In this document: one piece after another, positions 8,291 to 15,718 of the stretch
Position numbering within the stretch: the stretch's first letter is position 1
Layout of the letters: every line of letters begins with the position of its first letter
From: Actibacterium ureilyticum
GTDB lineage: Bacteria; Pseudomonadota; Alphaproteobacteria; Rhodobacterales; Rhodobacteraceae
Length of the DNA: 64,000 nucleotides
Assembly (NCBI RefSeq): GCF_002285435.1
Contig: NZ_NSBT01000036.1
Location: 1-64,000, forward strand
Direction: 5' to 3'
Notes under the pieces: generated by a model
Database searches by the model: none
Told to the model about the DNA's origin: nothing
The model's input: the letters and a program-made list of their open reading frames with translations, nothing else
Translations under genes and position numbers: made by a program

Positions 8291-9352
8291 ATGCCGATTG
8301 CCCTGCCCGACCTGGCCGCCCTGACGGCGCTGGAATTCGACGAGATCATCGATGCCCGATCCCCGGCGGAATACGCCGAGGATCACATCCCCGGCGCTTT
8401 GAGCCTGCCGGTCCTCAGCGACGATGAACGCGCGCGGGTTGGCACGATCTATAAACAGCAAAACCCGTTTGCCGCGCGCAAGCTGGGCGCGGCGCTGGTC
8501 GCCCGCAACGTGGCGCATCACCTGGACACCGTGCTGGCCGACCGGCCCAAGGGGTATCGCCCTCTGGTCTATTGCTGGCGCGGCGGGCAGCGGTCGGGGT
8601 CGTTTGCGCTGATCCTGCGCCAGATCGGCTGGCAGGCCGAAACCATCGACGGCGGCTATCGCAGCTATCGGCGGCTGGTCAATCAGGCGCTCTATGACAC
8701 ACCGTGGCCCAGCCCGGTGATCGTGCTGGACGGCAATACCGGCACCGCCAAGACCGACCTGCTGGCGCTGTTGGCCGCGCGCGGTCAACAGGTGATCGAC
8801 CTGGAGGGGATGGCGAACCACCGCGGTTCGCTCTTCGGGGCGATGGCGGGCGGCCAGCCCGCGCAAAAGGCGTTCGAAACCCGGCTGGCCATGGCCGCCA
8901 CCGCGCTCGATCCCACCCGCCCCGTGTTGGTCGAAGCGGAATCGAGCCGCGTGGGCGAACGCAGCCTGCCACCCAGCCTGTGGCAGGCGATGTGCGCCGC
9001 CCCCCGGATTATGGTCGACGCGCCCCTGCCCGCCCGCGCAGCGTATCTGGCGCGGCGCTATACGGATGTCACCAATGACCCCGCGCGGCTGGCCGCGACC
9101 CTGCAGGCGCTGGCGCCACGGCATTCGGCCGACCGTATCGACCACTGGCGCGCGCTGGCCGAACAGGGCGCCTTTGCGGATCTGGCGGGCGCGTTGATGG
9201 GCCACCACTACGACCCCCTCTATGCCAAGCAGCGCGGACGTTATGCCGACCGGGTAAAGGCCACGGTGACATGCGACGGGCTGGCCCCCGACGATCTGGA
9301 TCGGCTGGCCGACCGGATCGCCGAACAGGTGGCGCGGCTTAGCGGATCGTGA
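8291..9352 (+). CDS. mnmH: tRNA 2-selenouridine synthase
   Basis: Protein of 353 aa that replaces the sulfur of 2-thiouridine at the tRNA wobble position with selenium from selenophosphate. The N-terminal rhodanese domain carries the reactive cysteine in YCWRGGQRS (C95). A P-loop domain follows with GNTGTAKT at residues 148-155; the residue before the lysine is Ala rather than the usual Gly. The convergent neighbour selD makes selenophosphate, which supports the call, and the two genes overlap tail to tail by 14 nt. No selA or selB is in this window, so selenium use may be limited to tRNA. Confidence 0.93.
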   Translation: MPIALPDLAALTALEFDEIIDARSPAEYAEDHIPGALSLPVLSDDERARVGTIYKQQNPFAARKLGAALVARNVAHHLDTVLADRPKGYRPLVYCWRGGQRSGSFALILRQIGWQAETIDGGYRSYRRLVNQALYDTPWPSPVIVLDGNTGTAKTDLLALLAARGQQVIDLEGMANHRGSLFGAMAGGQPAQKAFETRLAMAATALDPTRPVLVEAESSRVGERSLPPSLWQAMCAAPRIMVDAPLPARAAYLARRYTDVTNDPARLAATLQALAPRHSADRIDHWRALAEQGAFADLAGALMGHHYDPLYAKQRGRYADRVKATVTCDGLAPDDLDRLADRIAEQVARLSGS

Positions 9353-11522
9353 TCGTGCCGGTGCCGGGCTGGCACGCCCCGATCTGCACCGCATCGACAC
9401 CGGCGGCCTGAAGATCCCGAAGCGTTTGCGCCGCCTGATCCGCCGGCACGGCGGCCAGCAACCCGCCCGCCGTCTGCGGATCGCAAATCAGCGCGGCATC
9501 CCCCGCGCCTATCTCGCCGATCACATGTTGCAGCGCCTTTTCGTTTTCCGGGGCAAGCGATGAGCGCACGCCATCTTCGGCCAGCGCCCGCGCGCCCGGC
9601 AGGACCGGCAGATCAGCCAAAGACAGCTCTGCCGACAGGTGCGAGGCCCGCAGGATCCCCAGCAGATGCCCGGCCAGACCATAGCCCGTGATATCCGTCA
9701 TCGCATGGGCCACAGGCGCCAGCACCGCCGCCGCCGGGGATTGCGACTGCCCCAGCCGGTCCAGCGTTTCGGCCACGACGCCACCCGTGGCGCGGCCCTG
9801 CATCTCGGCCGCGAAAACGATGCCGCTGCCCACGGGCCGGGTCAGGATCAGCGCATCGCCCGCACGCGCGCCGTTCTGGCCGATGGGGGCCGCATCGCGA
9901 TGGCCGGTAATGGTGAAGCCCACCATCAGCTCGGCCCCCTGTGCGGTGTGGCCACCGATGATATCCACGCCCTCACCCGTGAAGATCTCCGACGCACCCT
10001 GCAACAATTCGCGCAGCATGTGCTGTTGCAGGCGCGGGTGCATCCGGGGCAAGGTGACCTGTGCCAGCGCGACCTGCGCCGTGGCCCCCATCGCCCAGAT
10101 GTCGCCCAGCGCATGCACCGCCGCGATCCGACCCAGCACAAATGGATCGTCCCAGAAGGCGCGGAAATGATCGGTTGTCATCACCTGAAACCCTTCGCCC
10201 GTGCGCAGGATCGCCGCATCGTCGCCGGGGCCGGTCAGAACCTCGGCCCGTTTCGGCGCGGGCAGGCTGGCCAGTGCCCCGCGCAGCGCATCGGCGCCGG
10301 GCTTGGCCGCGCAGCCACCGCAGACGGGCTGGCCATCGCCCATCGCCTGTGCCACGCCCAGCGCGGCACCCTCCGGCGCAGGCGGCGGCGCCATCGGGCG
10401 CATATCGCGGAACTGGTCCATGAACCGCCGGTCGATCCGGTCCTTCCACTTCCACAGCCAGCGCCCTTCGAGCCTGAGGCCGAACTTGTCGGCCACAGCG
10501 CGCTGCCGCCCGGTCGAGATCAGCTTCAGGTAATCGCGCTGCGGGTGATAGTCGCGCCGCGTGCCGCCGGTCAGATCGGCGCGCAGGTTGTGCAGCAGAA
10601 CGGGCGCCTGCCGCACCGCATAGACCCCTGCCTTGGGGCGCGGGGCATGGGCCATATGCGCGCAATCGCCCACCGCATAGATCGCTGGATCGGTGATGCT
10701 GGACAGGTCCGCGCCCACGGTGATGAACCCGTCGGTCAGATCCAGCCCGGTTTCGGCCAGCCAGCCCTGCGGCCGCGCACCGGCGGCACCGATGACCAGA
10801 TCGGCGCGCAATTCGCGCCCATCCTGCAACCGCACGCCATCGGCCAGCACCGCAGCGATGCGCGCATCGGTGTGCAGCGTCACCGCGTGATGGTCGAGCT
10901 GCGCCAGCAGCGCCCGGCGCGCCCCCGCCCCGATATCGCGCAGGGCGGTCGGCCCAGCCTCGACCAGATCCACCTGGCCTTTGACGCCCGCCTTGGCCAG
11001 CCGATGGGCGGCGGCCAGCGACAGTTCGACCCCCGCAACACCCGCCCCGATCACCAGAACGCGGGGCGATGCGCCGGCGGTCGCCACGAACCCCTCCCAC
11101 CGGTCGGCAAAGGCGCCCAGCGGCTTGGCGGGCACGGCGAATTCGGTGAACCCCGGCAGATCGGGCAGGTCCGATGTGATGCCGATATCGACCGCAGCGA
11201 TGTCATAATGGATATCGGCATGGCCCGGCACGGTGATCAGCCGCGCTTCCCGGTCGATCCCCGTCGCCCGCCCCAGCACCAGCCGCGCGCCCGCAATCCG
11301 CGCCAGCCGCACCAGATCGATCTGCAGATCCGGCTGGTCGTAATGCCCCGCGACCATCCCCGGCAACATCCCCGAATAGGGCGCGGTCGGCCCGGGGTTG
11401 ATCAGCGTCAGCCGCACCCCCGGCACCGGCTTCATCGCCCAGGACCGCAGCACCAAAGCGTGTGTGTGCCCGCCACCGATCAGGACCAGTTCGCGCGTCA
11501 GGGGGATGTCGGGTGTCCTCAT
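9339..11522 (-). CDS. selD: Selenide, water dikinase fused to an N-terminal FAD/NAD(P) oxidoreductase
   Basis: Two-domain protein of 727 aa. Residues 1 to about 375 are a pyridine nucleotide-disulfide oxidoreductase-like (NDH-2-like) domain, with a dinucleotide motif IGGGHTH at 15-21, a second motif GAGVAG at 159-164 and the FAD-contacting YAVGDCAH at 282-289. Residues from about 395 are SelD, which makes selenophosphate from selenide and ATP. Its catalytic cysteine is in CGGCAAK (C404 with K407), so it is a Cys form and not a selenoprotein. The fusion architecture is known. The flavin domain may reduce a selenium donor to selenide, which is an inference. Confidence 0.92.
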   Translation of the reverse strand: MRTPDIPLTRELVLIGGGHTHALVLRSWAMKPVPGVRLTLINPGPTAPYSGMLPGMVAGHYDQPDLQIDLVRLARIAGARLVLGRATGIDREARLITVPGHADIHYDIAAVDIGITSDLPDLPGFTEFAVPAKPLGAFADRWEGFVATAGASPRVLVIGAGVAGVELSLAAAHRLAKAGVKGQVDLVEAGPTALRDIGAGARRALLAQLDHHAVTLHTDARIAAVLADGVRLQDGRELRADLVIGAAGARPQGWLAETGLDLTDGFITVGADLSSITDPAIYAVGDCAHMAHAPRPKAGVYAVRQAPVLLHNLRADLTGGTRRDYHPQRDYLKLISTGRQRAVADKFGLRLEGRWLWKWKDRIDRRFMDQFRDMRPMAPPPAPEGAALGVAQAMGDGQPVCGGCAAKPGADALRGALASLPAPKRAEVLTGPGDDAAILRTGEGFQVMTTDHFRAFWDDPFVLGRIAAVHALGDIWAMGATAQVALAQVTLPRMHPRLQQHMLRELLQGASEIFTGEGVDIIGGHTAQGAELMVGFTITGHRDAAPIGQNGARAGDALILTRPVGSGIVFAAEMQGRATGGVVAETLDRLGQSQSPAAAVLAPVAHAMTDITGYGLAGHLLGILRASHLSAELSLADLPVLPGARALAEDGVRSSLAPENEKALQHVIGEIGAGDAALICDPQTAGGLLAAVPADQAAQTLRDLQAAGVDAVQIGACQPGTGTITIR

Positions 11523-11534
11523 GCCGTCTGCCTG

Positions 11535-12590
11535 TCACTCATATCCGGTCATTTCAAGATAGCCGCGCCCGCTATGGCTGCCGCCGATGCGCACCGGCCC
11601 CTCCCAATACGGGAAAAGCGTGTCCATCCAGGCGTTTTCGTTGACCGCCCGCAGGGTCAGGTCCAGATCCCGCTCGGGCAGTTCCACCCGCCAGCCCACC
11701 GGCATATCCCGCCCCGCAACCTGCGCGCGGTCCAGCGGCGTCATGCGCAGCGCCCCGTCGCCAAACGGCGCCACCGTCCCATCCGCCCCGATCCACGTGC
11801 CCGAGGTATAGGCCCCGCCGCCGGTATCGCGCAGCTGAAACCCCATCAGCTTCGCCCCATCGTCCAGGTGGAGCGAGATCCAGTCCCACCCCGCCTGATC
11901 CGCCGACAGGGGCTGCGAAGACCACTCGCGATCCAGCCACGCGGTGCCGGTCACGGTCACATCGCCATCGGGCAGGGTCAGGGTGCCCGTCACGGTGTAG
12001 TGCGGCTGAGAGTAATAGTACGACGCCTGCCCCTCGGGCGATTTCTGTGAATAGCCGTCGCGGCCCTGCAAAACCAGCGGCGCATCGGCTTTCAGGCGCA
12101 GCGCATAGGCGAAATCCTCGCCGGTCGCTTTCAGCGTCAGGTCCTGTAGCCCCTGCCCCGGCGCGCCGCGCATTTCCCAATCGTCGATCCAGGCGGCAAA
12201 GGGCGCGGCGCGCACGCCCGCCTGCCCCACCCCGCCCCGGCCCATACGCTCGGCCACATGATGGGTGTCCGGCGTGGTCACGGCTGCATGGGCCAGCCAC
12301 AGCTGCGGGTCCTGCCAGCCGGGCCGTGTTTCGGGCGCGATGGCGGACCGGAACAGCGTCCATTGCACGCCCAGATCGCGGCCCGAAGCATCGGTCAGAT
12401 TGGCGGTCAGGTACCACCATTCGATACGGAATGCGGGGTGTGCGCCGTGGTCTTCGGGGAATTGCAGCGCTGTGCCTTCGACCGGCAGGGCAAAGCCCTC
12501 CTGCCCCGTGCCCAACCCGGCGAAGCCCTGCGTGTGGCCCCAGGCGGGCCAGAGCGTCAGCAGCAGGATCAGGATGCCCCTAACGCTCAT
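11535..12590 (-). CDS. Exported AttH/CrtC-like (lipocalin-like) protein
   Basis: Protein of 351 aa with an N-terminal signal sequence (SVRGILILLLTLWPAWG) and a body matching the AttH/CrtC (hydroxyneurosporene dehydrogenase-like) family. Hallmarks are FRIEWWYLTANL, the WTLFRSAI segment and the DREWSSQPL motif. It lies directly downstream of, and overlaps by 11 nt, the large ABC permease gene, giving an ATPase-permease-AttH unit. Related AttH proteins accompany ABC transporters in Agrobacterium (attEFGH). No carotenoid genes are nearby, so a carotenoid hydratase role is unlikely here. It probably handles a hydrophobic substrate at the cell envelope. Confidence 0.85.
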   Translation of the reverse strand: MSVRGILILLLTLWPAWGHTQGFAGLGTGQEGFALPVEGTALQFPEDHGAHPAFRIEWWYLTANLTDASGRDLGVQWTLFRSAIAPETRPGWQDPQLWLAHAAVTTPDTHHVAERMGRGGVGQAGVRAAPFAAWIDDWEMRGAPGQGLQDLTLKATGEDFAYALRLKADAPLVLQGRDGYSQKSPEGQASYYYSQPHYTVTGTLTLPDGDVTVTGTAWLDREWSSQPLSADQAGWDWISLHLDDGAKLMGFQLRDTGGGAYTSGTWIGADGTVAPFGDGALRMTPLDRAQVAGRDMPVGWRVELPERDLDLTLRAVNENAWMDTLFPYWEGPVRIGGSHSGRGYLEMTGYE

Positions 12591-14985
12591 GCGCGAAGAC
12601 CCCCAGCAATCGGGCCGGTTGCAGCCGTGCCAGCCGCCACGCGGGCCAGGCCGCCGCCGCGCCACCGGCCAGCAACGCGATCCCGCCCAGCAGCAGCCAG
12701 TCGCGCGGGAACAGCCCCATCGGCAATTCCCACCCAAAGGCCGCGACATTCACGATCTTCAGCAGCACCCAGGCCAGCAGCAACCCCACGGGCAGGGCAA
12801 AGATCATCGTCAGCGCCGTCAGCAACACCGCGCGCAACAGCTCCAGCCCCGCCAGATGCCGCCGCGTGACCCCCACGCCCCAGACCGGCGCGAGCTGCGG
12901 CAGGCGCATCGCCGCCAGCGTCAGCTGCGCGGTCAGGATCGCAAAACCCGCAACGCCCAGCGTCAGTACGCCCAGCGCGCCGGTCACGGCAAAGGTCTGT
13001 TCGAACACCCCCAGCGAGAACGCCTTGATCGCCGCCTGATCGGTGATCTGATCGGGCGACAGGCCCAGTTCGTCCTGCATCGCGCGGCGCAGATCATCCG
13101 CGCGATCGGGCGCAATGCGGATGCCGTGGCGCAACTTCGGCACATCGGGGAAATGGGTGACCAGCGTATCGACCGACACGATCACCTGCCCCAGCGGATT
13201 GCCGTAGTCAGAGTAAACCCCCGCGATGGTCAGCGGCGCGGGCAGGCCTGCAACCGACAGCGGATCGCCCACCGACAGCCCCGCCCGCCGGGCCAGCTGC
13301 TCGTTGACCAACAGCGCATCGCCCATGGCCAACCGGTCCCACACATCGGACGTGGCATCCAGCAAGGGCCAGTGATCGCGATAGGTCGCGTGATCGGCCA
13401 CGCCATAGACCGCCACCGGCCGCCCAGCGGCCTGCGCGGTCACGTCCCAGATGGGCAGGACGGCATCAGCGCGGGGCGCCAGCCAATCGCGCAGCGCGGC
13501 GCCCTGTGCCTCGTCGGCCGCGGTCACATACAGCTCGGACGCCAGGCGCTGGTCCAGCCAACCGGTAAAGGTCTGGCGAAAGCTGGACACCATCGTGGTC
13601 ACGCCGACATTCGCCGCCAGCGCCAGCAAAAGCGCCATCAGCGCCAGCGACAGCCCCGGCAATTGTTGCCGCGTATCGGCCCAGAACCAGCGCAGCATCG
13701 CGCGGTCGCCCAGACGCTCGGCCAGCGCCAGCAGCGCGGCCAGCAACACCGGCAACAACAGCGCCGCCGCCAGCAGAAGCGCCGCCAGCATCGCAAACCC
13801 CGCGATCAGCCCCTCTGCGCGCCATGCCAGCCCGATCCCCGCCAGCGCCAGCAGAATTGCCACCAGCCCCTGCCACCGCAGCGAGCGGACCGAGGCGCGC
13901 AGCCAAGCCCGTGGTTGCGCCGGGGCCAGCACCGGCAGCCGCGCCAGCCGCCACAGGCTTTGCCCCGATGCCAGCGCCACCCCGGCAAAGGCCATCGCGA
14001 AGCCCGCGCCCCACCATTGCGGACGCAGCGCCAGTTCCCCCGACACCGCCGCGCCATAAAGCCCCGACAGGGTCGCGGCCACATCCGGTAACAGCCAAGC
14101 CGCGATCAGGTATCCCAAAACCATGCCCGCGCCCGCCGCGACCAGGGTCAGCAGCACAATCTCGGCCAGCAGCATCGTGATCAGGTCGCGCAGCGGCACG
14201 CCCAGCGCGCGCAGTGTGCGAAACAGCGGGCGGCGCTGTTCGAACGCCAATCCGATGGCCCCGTGCACGATGAACAGACCCACGGCAAAGGACAGGAAGC
14301 CGAAAGCCGTCAGGTTCAGGTGGAAACTGTCGGTCAGGCGGGCCAGATCGTTGCCCGCATCGGGGGCCTGACGGGTCAGATCGGGGGCAAGATCGCCCAG
14401 CGGGGCCTGCACCAGCGGCTGCACCGGATCGACCAGCAGATAGGATATCTGCCCTTCCCGCCCCAACAGGCCCTGCGCGATGCCGATATCGACCATCACC
14501 AGCCCCGGCGCCAGATCCGGGACGGGGGTCAACGGCGGCAGGCCCGGTGTGTCTTTCAGCAGGGCAATCGTTTCCGGCGCGGCATAGCCCAGCCCCGGCG
14601 GCGTGATGAAATCCTGGATCGGCAGGCCCTGCCCGATCTGCGCCGGGGCGCTGCCCATGGGCAGGGTGGACGGGTCGATCCCCAGCACCCGCACATCGCC
14701 CTGCCACATGCCCGACAGAACCGGCGACACGCGCCACCCGCCCCGCCGCAGCACGACATATGTCTGTTCGGAAATCACCGCATCGGGGGGCGGCACCAGA
14801 CGCTCCAACCGGTTCTGGCCCAGCACCCGCGCGGCATCGTCATAGCTCGCCCGTGCCTGGGCGTTGATCGCCTGCACGCCCGACCACAGCGCGGTCGCAA
14901 TGGCCAGACCCAGGAACAGGCTCAGCCCCTGCAACTTGTGGCGCCGCCAATGCGACAACAGCGCCTGCAACACCGCCCGGCGCAT
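12580..14985 (-). CDS. FtsX-family ABC transporter permease (AttH-linked)
   Basis: Membrane protein of 801 aa with the duplicated MacB/FtsX permease layout. A membrane segment near residues 20-38 is followed by a large extracytoplasmic domain, a block of helices from about 225 to 460, a second extracytoplasmic domain and a final group of helices at about 660-790. Such proteins move or extract lipids, lipoproteins or peptides rather than import solutes. Its start touches the stop of the upstream ATPase gene (TGATG, 1-nt overlap) and its end overlaps the AttH-like gene, so the three are one transport system. The substrate is unknown. Confidence 0.88.
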   Translation of the reverse strand: MRRAVLQALLSHWRRHKLQGLSLFLGLAIATALWSGVQAINAQARASYDDAARVLGQNRLERLVPPPDAVISEQTYVVLRRGGWRVSPVLSGMWQGDVRVLGIDPSTLPMGSAPAQIGQGLPIQDFITPPGLGYAAPETIALLKDTPGLPPLTPVPDLAPGLVMVDIGIAQGLLGREGQISYLLVDPVQPLVQAPLGDLAPDLTRQAPDAGNDLARLTDSFHLNLTAFGFLSFAVGLFIVHGAIGLAFEQRRPLFRTLRALGVPLRDLITMLLAEIVLLTLVAAGAGMVLGYLIAAWLLPDVAATLSGLYGAAVSGELALRPQWWGAGFAMAFAGVALASGQSLWRLARLPVLAPAQPRAWLRASVRSLRWQGLVAILLALAGIGLAWRAEGLIAGFAMLAALLLAAALLLPVLLAALLALAERLGDRAMLRWFWADTRQQLPGLSLALMALLLALAANVGVTTMVSSFRQTFTGWLDQRLASELYVTAADEAQGAALRDWLAPRADAVLPIWDVTAQAAGRPVAVYGVADHATYRDHWPLLDATSDVWDRLAMGDALLVNEQLARRAGLSVGDPLSVAGLPAPLTIAGVYSDYGNPLGQVIVSVDTLVTHFPDVPKLRHGIRIAPDRADDLRRAMQDELGLSPDQITDQAAIKAFSLGVFEQTFAVTGALGVLTLGVAGFAILTAQLTLAAMRLPQLAPVWGVGVTRRHLAGLELLRAVLLTALTMIFALPVGLLLAWVLLKIVNVAAFGWELPMGLFPRDWLLLGGIALLAGGAAAAWPAWRLARLQPARLLGVFAHER

Positions 14986-15641
14986 CAGGCGACCCTGCCG
15001 CTGGACAGGTGCAACCGCCGATCCATGCGCGCGGCCAGCTTTTCGGAATGCGTCACCATCAACAGCCCGGCGCCCGCATCGGCCACCAGATCCAGCATCA
15101 GGTCCATGACCGCCGCGCCGGTCGCCTCGTCCAGGTTGCCGGTGGGCTCATCCGCCAGGATCAGCGCCGGTGCCCCCGCCAGCGCGCGGCCGATGGCCAC
15201 CCGCTGCTGCTGCCCGCCCGAAAGCTGGTCGGGATACCGGTGCAACAGGTCCGCCAGCCCCAGCCGGTCTGCCAGAGTGGCGATCCGGGCCGCATCCAGC
15301 CGCCCCGCCATCCGCGCCTGAAACGCCAGGTTGGCCGCCACATCCAGCGACGGGATCAGGTTGAATTGCTGGAACACGATGCCGATGGCATTGCGCCGCA
15401 TCCCGGCACGGCCGCTGTCGGATTGCGCGCCGATATCGGCGCCATCGATCCGGATCTGGCCCTGATCGGGCCGGTCCAGCCCGGCGCAAAGATGTAGAAG
15501 CGTGCTTTTGCCGCTGCCGCTTTCCCCGGTCAGCGCGACGGTTTCGCCCGCGGCCAACCTCAGGCTGACACCTTGCAGGACCTGTACCTTGGCCGGATCG
15601 GTCCCGAAACTCTTGGCGACCTGATCGACTTCCAGCAACAT
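14985..15641 (-). CDS. ABC transporter ATP-binding protein (LolD/MacB type)
   Basis: ATPase of 218 aa that powers the adjacent FtsX-type permease. Walker A is GESGSGKST, the signature is LSGGQQQRV and Walker B with its follow-on is ILADEPTGNLDE, all typical of the LolD/MacB/FtsE group. I chose the ATG at 15641 because GAAGGAAG stands just upstream; a longer reading to 15674 lacks a ribosome binding site. It is the first gene of the ATPase-permease-AttH operon and follows the second permease operon at a distance of 77 nt. Confidence 0.92.
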   Translation of the reverse strand: MLLEVDQVAKSFGTDPAKVQVLQGVSLRLAAGETVALTGESGSGKSTLLHLCAGLDRPDQGQIRIDGADIGAQSDSGRAGMRRNAIGIVFQQFNLIPSLDVAANLAFQARMAGRLDAARIATLADRLGLADLLHRYPDQLSGGQQQRVAIGRALAGAPALILADEPTGNLDEATGAAVMDLMLDLVADAGAGLLMVTHSEKLAARMDRRLHLSSGRVA

Positions 15642-15718
15642 GCGCACCGCTTCCTTCGGGGGGTTTCGGCCCAATCTAGCGCCTGCGCCGGGCGTGGCAA
15701 CGGTCAGGGCGCCGCAGC

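Noticed and set aside
10305-10325. Possible selenocysteine (UGA) in SelD
   Set aside because: The catalytic position is a normal cysteine codon in CGGCAAK, with no in-frame UGA and no SECIS-like hairpin noticed.
9639-12050. Plus-strand open frame of about 800 codons opposite selD and the AttH-like gene
   Set aside because: The minus strand carries conserved catalytic motifs over the same stretch; the plus-strand frame has none.
11535-12590. CrtC-like protein as evidence for a carotenoid cluster
   Set aside because: No other crt or photosynthesis genes occur in the window, and the gene is fused in operon with an ABC transporter; AttH-like is the better reading.
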